The position numbers were made by a program, and so were the translations under genes. A stretch of DNA of 64,000 nucleotides from positions 95,989 through 159,988 of the forward strand of contig JAHBXC010000004.1 of NCBI GenBank assembly GCA_019636675.1, in the 5' to 3' direction. Each line of letters begins with the position of its first letter. Within the stretch, counting starts at the first letter, position 1. The DNA comes from Phycisphaeraceae bacterium (GTDB lineage: Bacteria; Planctomycetota; Phycisphaerae; Phycisphaerales; UBA1924). Under the pieces are notes generated by a model that saw only the letters and a program-made list of their open reading frames with translations, did no database searches and was not told the DNA's origin. This document shows positions 1 through 11,223 of the stretch, piece after piece.

Positions 1-590
1 ACCCCACCTCCGGATACACCGGCCAGTTCGTCTACGGCTACAACCTCAACGGCGACTACACCAACAGCATGCCCGCCTACAACCTCACCTCCACCGCGCT
101 CGATTGCTCCAACTACTCCGGCGTCTCCGTCTCGTTCTGGCGCTGGCTCGGCGTCGAGTCCTCCACCTACGACAAGGCACGCTTCGAGGTCTCCAACAAC
201 GGCACGACCTGGAACATCCTCTGGGCAAACCCCACCACCTCCCTCAACGAGACCGCGTGGACCCAGCACACCTACGACATCTCCTCCATCGCTGACGGCC
301 AGAGCACCGTCTACCTCCGCTGGGTCATGGGCACCACCGACACCAGCGTCATCTACCACGGCTGGAACATCGACGACGTCGTCGTCTCGGCGATCGTCCC
401 CCTGCCCAGCTGCACCGGCGACGCCAACGGCGACGGGGTCGTCAACTTCGCCGACCTCAACGTCGTCCTCTCCAACTTCGGCGCCACCGGCTTCGGCGTC
501 CCCGGCGACCTCAACAACGACGACGTCGTCAACTTCGCCGACCTCAACGTCGTCCTCTCCAACTTCGGCGTCGGCTGCAACGACCGCTGA
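1..590 (+). CDS. Secreted dockerin-tagged protein, 3' part (5' end outside window)
   Basis: The reading frame is open to the left edge (it begins PTSGYTGQFVYGYN before the first Met at 69), so this is the C-terminal part of a longer exported protein. Residues up to about 125 form a beta-rich, aromatic domain ending GWNIDDVVV, which looks like the MAM/jelly-roll modules seen in secreted peptidases and adhesins. The last 60 residues are a two-unit dockerin-like calcium-binding module: GDANGDGVVNFADLN and GDLNNDDVVNFADLN, each followed by VVLSNFG, bracketed by two cysteines (SCTGD and GVGCNDR). This resembles the dockerin-type anchors common in Phycisphaerae secretomes. The catalytic or binding part, if any, is upstream of the window. 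A strong hairpin terminator follows. Confidence 0.85.
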   Translation, partial: PTSGYTGQFVYGYNLNGDYTNSMPAYNLTSTALDCSNYSGVSVSFWRWLGVESSTYDKARFEVSNNGTTWNILWANPTTSLNETAWTQHTYDISSIADGQSTVYLRWVMGTTDTSVIYHGWNIDDVVVSAIVPLPSCTGDANGDGVVNFADLNVVLSNFGATGFGVPGDLNNDDVVNFADLNVVLSNFGVGCNDR

Positions 591-629
591 TCCGCTGACC
601 ACGCTCCGATAATCCACCAAACACCCAGG

Positions 630-668
630 ATGCCCGGCCCGCAAGGCCGGGCATTTTCCTTTCATTCC
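630..668 (+). terminator. Rho-independent-type terminator
   Basis: A perfect 10-bp stem (ATGCCCGGCC at 630-639 and its complement at 645-654) with a 5-nt loop is followed by a T-rich run. It lies 40 nt after the stop of the dockerin protein and ends that transcript before the next gene. Confidence 0.8.
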
Positions 669-753
669 CCGGGTACCCCCTTGCTCTCCCGGCCGGGCAC
701 GGCATGATGGTGATGCGTCCGGACGACGCACGAAGCCACCGGAGAGAGTTCGC

Positions 754-3276
754 ATGCGTCACACCGCTCGCGCGGCCTTTGTTCTCACCTGCCTCGCGCT
801 CGCGACCGCCGCCGTCTCGCCGCCAGCCACCGGCGCAGTCGAGACCACATCCGATCAGGCCGTCGTTCGCCTTCCGGCGCCCCCCGCGATCGCCGCCGGA
901 TCCTTCACGCTCTTCGCATGGCTGCATCGCGACCCCGACGACGGGCCCGCCACGCGCTCAATCCTCGATGTGCCCGGCGCCTTCTCGCTCGCCGTCTCGC
1001 CCGATGGCGATGTCCTCGCCACGCTGTCCCGAGCCAGCGGCTCGCCGCTGCAGATCGCGCTCGTCGCACCCGACGCCCTCCCGCGAGGCGAGTGGGCGCT
1101 CGTCACACTCACGCTCGACAGCAACGGCGTCGCGTTCCTGTCCGTCGAATCGGACACACGCGGTTTCGTCCAGAACACCAGCGCTCCCTCCGGGCCCTTC
1201 GCCGCCGGCCCCGCGACGGGCGACTTCACGCTCGGCGCGACCGGCGCGACGCCCTCGATGCGAGGCGTCTTCGGCCTCGTCGCCGTGCGCAACCACTCGG
1301 TCACCACCGGCGACGCGCGCGCCGTGTTCGCCAGCCGCGACCACTTCGCGCCGTACAACCTCGACACCTCGCTCCACGCCGGGAATATGAACGGCATCGA
1401 CGGCGTGCGCTGGATGATCAACCACGCCATCACCGCCCAGCCCCACGACGGCGCAGGAGCGACCGCTTCGCAGTCGCAGCGCGCCGCCGAGGTCGACAAG
1501 CCCGCTCGCGCGACCGACTTCCATGTCTTCTCACGAGACACCTCCATCCAGCCCACATCCCTCCGTGTCGTGAGACTCGTCAACGCCTGCGAGGGCATGC
1601 TGTACCGCTCGCCCTTCGAACAGCCCGTCCAGTCCGCCGGCTTCTTTCTCCGCACGCTCCCCTCGGTCACCGCCGCGTTCCCCGACAGCGACGAAGTGCA
1701 CGGGGTGTCCCCGGCGCTCCGAATCCTCGCAGAGCACAGGCCGCCCGCCCAGCCGACACGCGTCTTCGTCAGCGGCAACAGCCGCGGCGTGCGACTGTGG
1801 GACATCCTCGGTGGCGTCGGCAACTTCGGTCACGGCTATGTCGAAGCCCTGCGCGAGCACGCATCGGGGATCGCGTTCCGCCCGGCCTTCCTGATCCGCG
1901 ACTCGCCCACCTTCGCGATCCGATCAACCGGCTCCGACGGGTACCGGTTCTCCGGCTCCGTCGGGTCGGCGCACACCTCCAACTTTTCCCGCTTCTTCAC
2001 CGCGAGCGTCTACAGCACCGGACTCGGACCCGGTGGCGGCGTGCTCCTCAACAGCACCAACCCCGGCACCCGATATTCCCTCCGATCGGGCCACGAGCCC
2101 GGCTCACGCTTCACCGACGACGCCCCGATCACGCTCGTCGCGTTCGTCCTCGCGTACCCGGGTTCCTCCGACGCGAGCTTCTCGTACGACACCGGCAGCA
2201 GCCAGTCCGCCCCCGGCGCGCAGGAGTTTCTCGCCACGGTGCCGCTCGACACCGCGCGGACGCAGACTCCCGCCGTCGTCGTGCAGCGCATCAACAACGG
2301 GGAAATCGTGTTCGCGGGCAACCTCGGCGCAGGCCCCGCCCCGGCGCTCGTCGGCGACGCGTTCTTCTTCCCGACCACCAGCTCGGGATACACGATCTCG
2401 GTCGCCAGCGCGATCGACTACGACCAGCCAAGCGACACGACCCGCGTCACCTTCGAACACCCCTTCGACCGCGCGCCCGACGCCGGGTCGCAGGCGCTGT
2501 ACGGCCCCTACGAGATCCGACGCTTCGAGCACCACGCCCCGCCCGCCGCATCGCCCGACGCGTCGTGGCGCGGGCTCGAGGTGCGCCCGTCAGGCGTGCG
2601 AGGGCCGGTGGCCCTCTTTGGCTACGAGGCGTATCGCACCGATGTCCCGGGCTATATCTTCGCGTCGGTCGGCTGGGGCGGCAACGGCTACGGCGCCCAG
2701 GTCTCGCAGTGCTTCTCGGGCGCGGTCCCGCAATGGATGTCGCTCGCGGCCCCTGACATCTGGCTCATGCACCTCGCGACGCAGAACTCGACCCTCGAGT
2801 CGATGGCCGAGTTCACCGCGATGCTGCGCTCGGCGCACCCGGATGTCCAGATCGCGTGGATCGGCGACATCGTGCACGACACGGGCACGCTCGAGAACTG
2901 GCACCGCTATGTGCTCGAGAACGCACGCGCGAACGCCGTGCCGGGCGTCACGCTTCTCCGTCGCGACGACATGGGCTCGATGCCAGACCAGTATGTCGAC
3001 GGCTTCAGGATCGACGGCACGCACTTCACGCAGCGAGGCAACACCAGGATCGCCCTCGCCGCCCTCGACATGCTCCGCGCCGCCGCCCGCTGGCCCGGCG
3101 ACGCGAACAACGACGGGATCGTCAGCTTCGCCGACATCAACGCCGTGCTCTCCAACTTCGGCGCCGCCGGCCCTGCCGACGGATCGCTCCCCGGCGATGT
3201 CACCCTCGACGGCGAGGTCAACTTCGCCGACATCAACGCCGTGCTCTCCAACTTCGGCACATCCGCGCACGACTGA
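754..3276 (+). CDS. Secreted LamG/SGNH-hydrolase-like protein with C-terminal dockerin repeats
   Basis: This 840-residue protein starts with a signal peptide (hydrophobic stretch about residues 8-27, cleavage near ATG-AVE). Residues about 30-210 look like a LamG/concanavalin-type beta-sandwich. The middle carries SGN at about residue 336 (VFVSGNSRG) and, near 765, [14 protein letters not shown], which fits the Asp-x-x-His block V of SGNH/GDSL esterases; the first block is degenerate (SGN rather than GDS), so hydrolase activity is uncertain. The final 60 residues are two dockerin-like units ([30 protein letters not shown]), each followed by AVLSNFG; unlike the previous gene they lack flanking cysteines. 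A GGAGAGAG ribosome site at 741-748 supports the ATG. Adjacent to another dockerin protein, it is probably cell-surface or extracellular and may act on polysaccharide or ester substrates. Confidence 0.75.
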   Translation: MRHTARAAFVLTCLALATAAVSPPATGAVETTSDQAVVRLPAPPAIAAGSFTLFAWLHRDPDDGPATRSILDVPGAFSLAVSPDGDVLATLSRASGSPLQIALVAPDALPRGEWALVTLTLDSNGVAFLSVESDTRGFVQNTSAPSGPFAAGPATGDFTLGATGATPSMRGVFGLVAVRNHSVTTGDARAVFASRDHFAPYNLDTSLHAGNMNGIDGVRWMINHAITAQPHDGAGATASQSQRAAEVDKPARATDFHVFSRDTSIQPTSLRVVRLVNACEGMLYRSPFEQPVQSAGFFLRTLPSVTAAFPDSDEVHGVSPALRILAEHRPPAQPTRVFVSGNSRGVRLWDILGGVGNFGHGYVEALREHASGIAFRPAFLIRDSPTFAIRSTGSDGYRFSGSVGSAHTSNFSRFFTASVYSTGLGPGGGVLLNSTNPGTRYSLRSGHEPGSRFTDDAPITLVAFVLAYPGSSDASFSYDTGSSQSAPGAQEFLATVPLDTARTQTPAVVVQRINNGEIVFAGNLGAGPAPALVGDAFFFPTTSSGYTISVASAIDYDQPSDTTRVTFEHPFDRAPDAGSQALYGPYEIRRFEHHAPPAASPDASWRGLEVRPSGVRGPVALFGYEAYRTDVPGYIFASVGWGGNGYGAQVSQCFSGAVPQWMSLAAPDIWLMHLATQNSTLESMAEFTAMLRSAHPDVQIAWIGDIVHDTGTLENWHRYVLENARANAVPGVTLLRRDDMGSMPDQYVDGFRIDGTHFTQRGNTRIALAALDMLRAAARWPGDANNDGIVSFADINAVLSNFGAAGPADGSLPGDVTLDGEVNFADINAVLSNFGTSAHD

Positions 3277-3292
3277 GCCGCGAACCCCGGGC

Positions 3293-3691
3293 ATGCCCCG
3301 TCGCGACGCCCTCCCGACCAAGCCCTGCGCGCACTGCGGACGCGTCATCACCTGGCGCAAGAAATGGGAGCGCGACTGGGAGAGCGTCAGGCACTGCTCA
3401 GACGCCTGCAGACGCGCCTCGCGCTCCGAGGCGTCCGGAGAAGCCCGCGAGTCGCTCGAACGCGCCGTGCTCGAGCTGCTCCGCTCGCGCCCGCGCGACG
3501 CCAGCGCCTGCCCCTCGGAGATCGCGCGACTGGCCGCCGGCCCCGACGATTGGCGCACGATGATGGAGCCGGTCCGCCGGGCAGCGCGCCGCCTCGTCGC
3601 CGAGGGACTCGTGGAGATCACCCAGGGCGGGCGCGTCGTCGACGCGTCACGCGCGCGAGGGCCGATCCGGATCCGCCTCGCCCGCCGGTGA
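3293..3691 (+). CDS. DUF2256-DUF3253 fusion protein
   Basis: A 132-residue soluble protein. The N-terminal 40 residues hold a small metal-binding motif, [20 protein letters not shown] followed by CSDACRR, giving CxxC and CxxxC pairs typical of DUF2256. Residues about 55-130 read as the DUF3253 winged-helix-like module ([51 protein letters not shown]). The fusion is a known combination of unknown function; a nucleic-acid-binding role is only inferred from the zinc knuckle and helix-turn-helix-like shape. There is no clear Shine-Dalgarno site; it begins 16 nt after the preceding gene. Its 3' end overlaps mrpG on the other strand by 45 nt. Confidence 0.8.
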   Translation: MPRRDALPTKPCAHCGRVITWRKKWERDWESVRHCSDACRRASRSEASGEARESLERAVLELLRSRPRDASACPSEIARLAAGPDDWRTMMEPVRRAARRLVAEGLVEITQGGRVVDASRARGPIRIRLARR

Positions 3692-4063
3692 CGCGCCCGG
3701 CGCAGCGTCGCCCGCCGCGTCCTTCGTCCTGGCGTTGTGCGCGTCGAGGTCTTCGCGGATCGTGCGCTCCCAGAGCGGCATGTTCGCCGCGAAGCCGGCC
3801 CGGGCGATCAGGTGCGACGCGACCGGCGCCGTCAGGAAGAAGAACGCGACGATCAGCAGCGCGTGCACCGCGACCGCCAGACTCTGGAAGTGGATCGCCA
3901 CGCCGATCACGATGCAGGCCACCCCGAGCGTGCCCGCCTTGGTGGCCGCCTGCATGCGCATGTACGCGTCGGGCATGCGCAGCACGCCGATGCCTGCGAG
4001 CATGCTGAAGCCCACGCCCAGCAGCACGAGACCCACGACCAGTCCGCCCTGGATGCCGGTCAT
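3647..4063 (-). CDS. mnhG: Na+/H+ antiporter subunit MnhG/MrpG
   Basis: A 138-residue membrane protein with three transmembrane helices (about residues 4-24, 45-60 and 64-90) and a hydrophilic Asp/Ala-rich tail. The segment [19 protein letters not shown] is the family signature of MrpG/PhaG subunits. The ATG at 4063 overlaps the mnhF stop as ATGA, which is why it is preferred over the in-frame GTG at 4078. It is the last gene of the seven-gene Mrp operon; MrpG is an accessory subunit of the hetero-oligomeric antiporter in the cytoplasmic membrane. The tail extends beyond the usual ~110 residues. Confidence 0.93.
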   Translation of the reverse strand: MTGIQGGLVVGLVLLGVGFSMLAGIGVLRMPDAYMRMQAATKAGTLGVACIVIGVAIHFQSLAVAVHALLIVAFFFLTAPVASHLIARAGFAANMPLWERTIREDLDAHNARTKDAAGDAAPGASPAGEADPDRPSRA

Positions 4064-4425
4064 GAGTCGTGGCTCCACACGCCGCGCACGCGCCGGTCGA
4101 GGTACAACGCGAACGCCACCGTGCCCAGGAAGAGCACGAGCGCCATCACGATCCCAACCGACAGCAGCGCCGGGATGTCGCTCAGCACCGCGAAGGCGCA
4201 GATCATCGCGACCGCGAAGTTGCCCATCAGGTCGAGCGCCACGACGCGGTCCGGCAGCGAGGGCCCGGCCATGAGCCGGATCATCGCGCAGATCAGACCA
4301 ACGCTCAGCGCCGCGCCCGCCAGCGTGAAGAGGATCTTCACGCTCGGCGAGAGCCGCGACGCAGCCTCGACCGCCTCCATCGGCACGACCGCGCCCTCGC
4401 CAACCATCGTCGCCAGCAGCATCAT
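4060..4425 (-). CDS. mnhF: Na+/H+ antiporter subunit MnhF/MrpF
   Basis: A 121-residue protein with three transmembrane helices (about 30-50, 66-83, 86-107). The motif RLMAGPSLPDRVVALDLM is characteristic of MrpF/PhaF. The start forms an ATGA overlap with the mnhE stop (4422-4425). It has an N-terminal extension of about 25 residues relative to typical MrpF; a later Met (residue 16) is possible. Accessory subunit required for assembly of the Mrp complex. Confidence 0.93.
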   Translation of the reverse strand: MMLLATMVGEGAVVPMEAVEAASRLSPSVKILFTLAGAALSVGLICAMIRLMAGPSLPDRVVALDLMGNFAVAMICAFAVLSDIPALLSVGIVMALVLFLGTVAFALYLDRRVRGVWSHDS

Positions 4426-4901
4426 CGCGTCACCTCCAGAAGGCGTCTGAGGAACCCGTCGTGGATCTCGCGGCGCACCGCGTCGGGGTTCGGGGCGTGC
4501 ATGCAGTGCACGAGCATCGCGCGCCGGTCCGGAGACACGTCGAGACTCAGCGTCCCCGGGGTCAGCGTGATCACGTTCGACAGCACGGTGATCTCGGCGT
4601 CGGTCATCCCCTCCTCCAGCGGCAGGATGATCAGCGCCGGGGACAGTCGCTTCAGCGGCGAGATCGTCCACCACGCCACCAGCACGTTCGCCCTCGCCAG
4701 CTCGTAGAACAGGTAGAAAATGAACCCGAGCACGCCGAACACGCGCTTCGAATAGCTGTCCCGCTTGTCGATCGGAGACGCGATCAGCAGCACGAAGAAC
4801 CCGATCACGAAGCCCACGCCCACGTTCGCCGGCGTGAACGGACCGATCGTCGACGCCCACAGCAGCGCCAGCAGCAGGTTCATCAACAGACGCTGGATCA
4901 T
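4422..4901 (-). CDS. mnhE: Na+/H+ antiporter subunit MnhE/MrpE
   Basis: 159 residues: two N-terminal membrane helices (about 5-22 and 25-45), a third amphipathic stretch around 60-75, then a cytosolic alpha/beta domain containing LSNVITLTPGTLSLDV, the conserved MrpE segment. Length matches the family (~160). It overlaps mnhD upstream and mnhF downstream by 4 nt each (ATGA), consistent with translational coupling and fixed stoichiometry. Confidence 0.94.
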   Translation of the reverse strand: MIQRLLMNLLLALLWASTIGPFTPANVGVGFVIGFFVLLIASPIDKRDSYSKRVFGVLGFIFYLFYELARANVLVAWWTISPLKRLSPALIILPLEEGMTDAEITVLSNVITLTPGTLSLDVSPDRRAMLVHCMHAPNPDAVRREIHDGFLRRLLEVTR

Positions 4902-6547
4902 GGCTCGTCACCCCCGTCGACGCCCCGGACAACGCCCACGGGCTCGGCGCCCGGCAGCTTTGTCGTCGTGCGCCCGAGCACAGCGTCGCGGTACGCACTC
5001 GTGTCGAGGAGCTGGATCGCGGAGCGCTCGGCGAGCGTGTACACACTGCCAGCGCCGGCGCCGATCGCCAGCGTGATCAGCGCCATCCCCACGATCGACG
5101 CGTACATCAGGGCCATGCGCCGGCGCGTCGGGCGCTCGCGGCTGCGCGTCGCGCCCTCTTCGTGCGGGTCCGCCTTCCAGAACGCCTCCGCCCAGATCTT
5201 CGTCATCGAGAACAGCGTCAGCAGACTGACGCCCAGCGAGACCGCGACCAGCCACCACTGGCGCGCCTCGAGCCCGCCTCGCACCAGCGTGAACTTCGCC
5301 CAGAACCCCGACAGCGCCGGGATGCCCGCCAGCGACAGCGCCGACACGAGGAACCACACGCCCAGCCACGGGCGCTCGCGGTAGAGCCCGCCGATGCGCG
5401 CCAGCTCGCCCGTGCCCTTGACCTTCTGGATCACGCCGGCGACGAAGAACAGGTTCGTCTTCACGATGATGTGGTGCAGGATGTAGAACACCGAGCCGGT
5501 GAGCGACACGACCGCGGCAGTGCGCATCGCCGCGACCGCCGCCTCGGGGGCGCCGGCCTCCGCCAGGCGCGTCGCCTCGGCGCTGGCGACCAGCGCCACG
5601 CCAAGCCCCATGAGCATGTAGCCGATCTGGCTGATGATGTGGAACGAGAGGATCCGGCGCACCTCGTGCTGCACCGCCGCCCCGAGCACGCCGGTCGCCA
5701 TCGTCAGCCCGGCCAGCCACATCAGCAGCTCGCCCGTGAACGACGGCTCCTGCACGAACACCAGCGTGAAGGCGCGGATGATCGCGTAGACGCCCACCTT
5801 CGTCAGCAGCCCGGCGAACAGCGCCGAAACCGCCGGGGGGGGCGTGTGATAGCTCGCCGGCAGCCAGAAGAAGAACGGGAAGATCGCCGCCTTGATGCCG
5901 AACGCCACCAGGAACAGCATCGAGAACGCCGTGATGAGCCGGGGGTTCTCCGCTTCCGCCAGCGTCTCGGCCAGGTCGGCGAGGTTCAGCGTCCCGGCGA
6001 CTCCGTACAGCAGCCCCGTCGCCGCCAGGAAGATCGTCGACGAGAGCAGGTTCAGCGTGACGTACTTGATCGCGCCCTCGAGCTGCCCCCGCCCGCCCCC
6101 GAGCGTCAGGAGCACGAACGAGGACATCAGCAGCACCTCGAACCACACATAGATGTTGAACAGGTCCGCGCTCAGGAACGCGCCCGCGACGCCGGCCAGC
6201 AACGCCTGCACCAGCGCGTGATAGCCGTACTTCTCGAGCCGCTCGTCGATCGAGCCCAGCGAGTACACCACCGTCGCCAGGCCCACGATCGCGCCCAGCG
6301 ACACCATGATCGCCGAGAGGATGTCGGCCACCAGCGAGATCCCGAAGGGCGGGCCCCACCCCCCGACCCGCGTGACCAGCACCCCGCCCTCACGCACGCT
6401 CCACAGCAGCATCAGGCAGCACACCAGCGACGCGACCGAACAGGTCAACGCGATCACGCGCTGCACGCGCACCGCCTTCCACGCGACCGTGCACAGCACG
6501 GCGCCCAGCAGCGGGATCACGATGGGGCTCACCAGCAGCGCGTTCAT
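4898..6547 (-). CDS. mnhD: Na+/H+ antiporter subunit MnhD/MrpD
   Basis: A 549-residue polytopic protein of the NuoN/NuoM-like proton-pumping antiporter family, with about 14 predicted helices. Visible family features are EVLLMSSFVLLTLGG early, KAAIFPFFFWLPASYHTPPP (Lys and the broken helix of the ion path), SALFAGLLTKVGVYAIIR, and the HIISQIGYMLMG segment. The end carries a cytosolic Arg-rich loop and a last helix. It overlaps mnhC by 4 nt. Together with MnhA it forms the ion-translocating core that exchanges Na+ for H+ at the plasma membrane. Confidence 0.95.
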   Translation of the reverse strand: MNALLVSPIVIPLLGAVLCTVAWKAVRVQRVIALTCSVASLVCCLMLLWSVREGGVLVTRVGGWGPPFGISLVADILSAIMVSLGAIVGLATVVYSLGSIDERLEKYGYHALVQALLAGVAGAFLSADLFNIYVWFEVLLMSSFVLLTLGGGRGQLEGAIKYVTLNLLSSTIFLAATGLLYGVAGTLNLADLAETLAEAENPRLITAFSMLFLVAFGIKAAIFPFFFWLPASYHTPPPAVSALFAGLLTKVGVYAIIRAFTLVFVQEPSFTGELLMWLAGLTMATGVLGAAVQHEVRRILSFHIISQIGYMLMGLGVALVASAEATRLAEAGAPEAAVAAMRTAAVVSLTGSVFYILHHIIVKTNLFFVAGVIQKVKGTGELARIGGLYRERPWLGVWFLVSALSLAGIPALSGFWAKFTLVRGGLEARQWWLVAVSLGVSLLTLFSMTKIWAEAFWKADPHEEGATRSRERPTRRRMALMYASIVGMALITLAIGAGAGSVYTLAERSAIQLLDTSAYRDAVLGRTTTKLPGAEPVGVVRGVDGGDEP

Positions 6548-6891
6548 CGGTCGGTGGTCCTCAGCGAGTCCAGGTCGTCCGTGCGTGCCTCGTCGAAGGT
6601 CCGGCGCAGCAGCACGATCGTGTACGACACGATCGCGAAGCTGATCACAATCGCCGTCAGGATGAGCGCGAGGGGCAGCGGGTCGGTGTAGGGCGACTCG
6701 GGCTGGGTCTCCCCCACGCGCGTGAGGGGCGAGCCGCCCGGGATGATCCGCGACGACCCGAAGATCAGCAGGTTCGCGGCGTGCCCGACGAGCACGAGCC
6801 CGATCACCAGCTTCATCGCGCTGCGCCGGAGCATCATGTAGATGCCCGCCGCGAACAGCGCGCCGACCGCGATCGCGAGGAGTGGTGTCAT
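6544..6891 (-). CDS. mnhC: Na+/H+ antiporter subunit MnhC/MrpC
   Basis: A 115-residue NuoK-like subunit with three transmembrane helices (about 3-20, 28-46, 73-95). The segment [23 protein letters not shown], of which the core is [12 protein letters not shown], is diagnostic of MrpC, as is the [17 protein letters not shown] stretch. It lies between mnhB and mnhD with ATGA overlaps on both sides. Confidence 0.95.
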   Translation of the reverse strand: MTPLLAIAVGALFAAGIYMMLRRSAMKLVIGLVLVGHAANLLIFGSSRIIPGGSPLTRVGETQPESPYTDPLPLALILTAIVISFAIVSYTIVLLRRTFDEARTDDLDSLRTTDR

Positions 6892-7324
6892 CCCGCCGCC
6901 TCCTCTTCGAGCGTGAGAACCATCAGCAGCGTCACGCCCAGCACCGTGAAATAGACGCCCAGATCAAAGAACAGGGGCGTCCCGAGCTTGATCTCGCCGA
7001 TCCCGGGGGCCTCGAACGACACCCACATGCCCTGCATGAACGCCATGGACAGGCCGGTGAACGCCCCGTACACCAGCGAGTACAACCCGCTCACCGTCGC
7101 CAGCAGCAGGCCGAGCCCGATCAGCAGGATCGGGTCGATGCGCAGCAGCTTGCGCGTCGTGGCCGCGTCGTACGCCATCGAGTACAGCGCGAACGCCGAC
7201 GCCGCCATCAGACCACCCACGAACCCGCCCCCGGGCAGGTTGTGCCCGTTGAGCGTCACCACCACCGAGAACAGCAGCAGCAGCGGGAAGATCAGACGCG
7301 TCGCGGTCATGAGGATGATGGAGT

Positions 7325-7328
<4 letters not shown>
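6888..7328 (-). CDS. mnhB: Na+/H+ antiporter subunit MnhB/MrpB
   Basis: 146 residues with four transmembrane helices. The motif [20 protein letters not shown] is the classic MnhB signature, and the C-terminus [20 protein letters not shown] also matches. Stand-alone mnhB together with a full-length mnhA marks this as a seven-gene (group 1 type) Mrp operon. ATGA overlaps join it to mnhA and mnhC. Confidence 0.95.
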
Positions 7329-9673
<2,345 letters not shown>

Positions 9674-9827
9674 GGTCGTCCTGCAATACTCCTCTTCACG
9701 CGACCGGCATGGGGCGACAGCCGCGGCGGGACCGCGCATCCTCTGCGCGGCCTCGCCGAGCGACTCTCTCATGCGTCGGCGTGGTCGATAGGGTAGGCAT
9801 TCCCGCCCGTCCGTGGGACCGGCGCGC

Positions 9828-10295
9828 TCACCGATCGGCGAAGTCCCCCCGGACAAGCCCGGCGCCGCGCGCGCGGTCCGCCCCTTCGAACACCGACCTC
9901 TCCACCCTCGACCAGTACCGCGAGAACCGCTTCAGGTCGGGAACGCGCGACCCCGGCCCCACCAACCCCTCGTCCTCGACCACCTCCACCACGAACTCCC
10001 GGCGCAGCGCCTCGATCTGCCGCGCGATCCGCGGCGAGGGGCACGCCGTCGTCACGATCACCCCGGCCCCGGCCTCTCGCGCGAACGAGGAGACCGCCTC
10101 CACCACCCTCCCCCTCCGGATCGTCACAGGAAGCTCCAGCGCGCACTCGTAGAGGAACACCAGCCGCTTCAGACTCAGCCCCTCCGATTCGATCCACTCC
10201 TCGTCGAACACGAACACCCCGGGCCAGCCCGGACGCAGCGCCGGCGAGGTCGCCCGCATCGCGTAGTCGTGCACCCATGCCACGCGTTCAGCCAC
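9828..10295 (-). CDS. Photolyase-like N-terminal (antenna-type) domain, stand-alone
   Basis: A 155-residue protein that begins RVAWVHDYAMRATSPAL and continues to VFVFDEEWIES, which reads like the start of a DNA photolyase/cryptochrome Rossmann domain (a beta-strand with the W-x-x-D-x-ALR pattern). The rest (FLYECALELPVTIRRG, VVTTACPSPRIARQIEAL) fits a short alpha/beta fold ending where the FAD-binding helical domain would normally start. That helical domain is encoded by the immediately upstream gene, whose stop it overlaps by 8 nt, so both are co-translated as separate chains in permuted order. The start is GTG; an in-frame ATG lies 12 codons later but would cut the first strand. Likely partner of the upstream protein; function inferred. 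Confidence 0.65.
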   Translation of the reverse strand: MAERVAWVHDYAMRATSPALRPGWPGVFVFDEEWIESEGLSLKRLVFLYECALELPVTIRRGRVVEAVSSFAREAGAGVIVTTACPSPRIARQIEALRREFVVEVVEDEGLVGPGSRVPDLKRFSRYWSRVERSVFEGADRARGAGLVRGDFADR

Positions 10296-11133
10296 GCCGA
10301 TCCCTCCCCTCCACGCTCACGCCGAAAAGCCGACGCTCCAGCGCCTCGTACGGCGCGTCGAAGGGGCACTCCCCGGCGCTGGCGCAGGCGGCGCAGTGCA
10401 CGCCCCCGGTGAAGCGCTCCAGGTTGTCCCGATTGAAGATGTAGGGCTTGTGGCTGAACGTGCTCGCCACCCACTGCCACGACAGGTTGTTGCTCGCGAC
10501 GTCCGCGTCGAGCAGATGCGCCAGGAAGAAGGACGCCCCGGCGCTCCAGTGCACGGCGCGCCAGTGCACGAGGTACGAGGCGAACCACATCCGCGCGTGG
10601 TTGTGCATGCTCCCCGTCTCGACGAGCCCGCGCACGAACGCGTCTATGCACGCCAGCCCGGTGCTGCCACGCGCGACCTCCTCGGGCATCGCCCGCGAGT
10701 ACGACCCGGCCTCGCGCCCCGTCTTCCACGCCTCGAGATCGCGCCAGACCCCTTCGCCGATCTCGCCGTAGACGCGCTGGTAATAGTCACGCCACGCCAG
10801 TTCCTGCACGAGCTTCTGGGCGTCCTCGTCGCGATCGACGATGGCAACCGCCGCGTCTCGACACTCGGCGAGCGTCACGCACCCGTGACGAAGGTGCGCC
10901 GAGAGGCCCGTGACGGCGCCGTCGAGGAAGTTCCGGGTCCGGGCGTACTCCCGCGGCTCCATGGCGCGCACCCGGCAGAGCGCCTCGGCCCGCCCGCCCC
11001 GCGTCTCCGACGCCCCTTCGCCGCCCGCCCCGGGGAACGCGCTCCGAACGAACGCGACGAGTTCCTCCCTGCTCGCGAACTCGCGAGGCAGGTCGGCCGC
11101 GTCTTTGTCGATGTGGTCTGGAAGGCGCGACAT
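10288..11133 (-). CDS. Photolyase/cryptochrome FAD-binding domain protein, stand-alone
   Basis: A 281-residue all-helical protein matching the photolyase FAD-binding domain: YARTRNFLDGAVTGLSAHLRHG (phosphate and FAD site), ELAWRDYYQRVY, SMHNHARMWFASYLVH with the conserved NHxRM, and DVASNNLSWQWVAS with Asn residues at the flavin. It ends with a small Cys cluster, HCAACASAGECPFDAPYEAL (CxxCx5C), followed by LERRLFG as in other photolyase C-termini. It lacks the N-terminal Rossmann domain, which is encoded separately just downstream. Normal photolyases are ~470 residues in one chain. It may repair UV lesions or act in light sensing; with no extra evidence the substrate is unknown. Divergent from the DUF418 gene. 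Confidence 0.8.
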   Translation of the reverse strand: MSRLPDHIDKDAADLPREFASREELVAFVRSAFPGAGGEGASETRGGRAEALCRVRAMEPREYARTRNFLDGAVTGLSAHLRHGCVTLAECRDAAVAIVDRDEDAQKLVQELAWRDYYQRVYGEIGEGVWRDLEAWKTGREAGSYSRAMPEEVARGSTGLACIDAFVRGLVETGSMHNHARMWFASYLVHWRAVHWSAGASFFLAHLLDADVASNNLSWQWVASTFSHKPYIFNRDNLERFTGGVHCAACASAGECPFDAPYEALERRLFGVSVEGRDRRG

Positions 11134-11223
11134 CGGCCCACGCTTTCGCCCAACCACGCGAAGCGGACGCACCCGTATGCGGGTACTGTCTCCGCCGGAC
11201 GAATGAGGACACAGGAGGACCGA

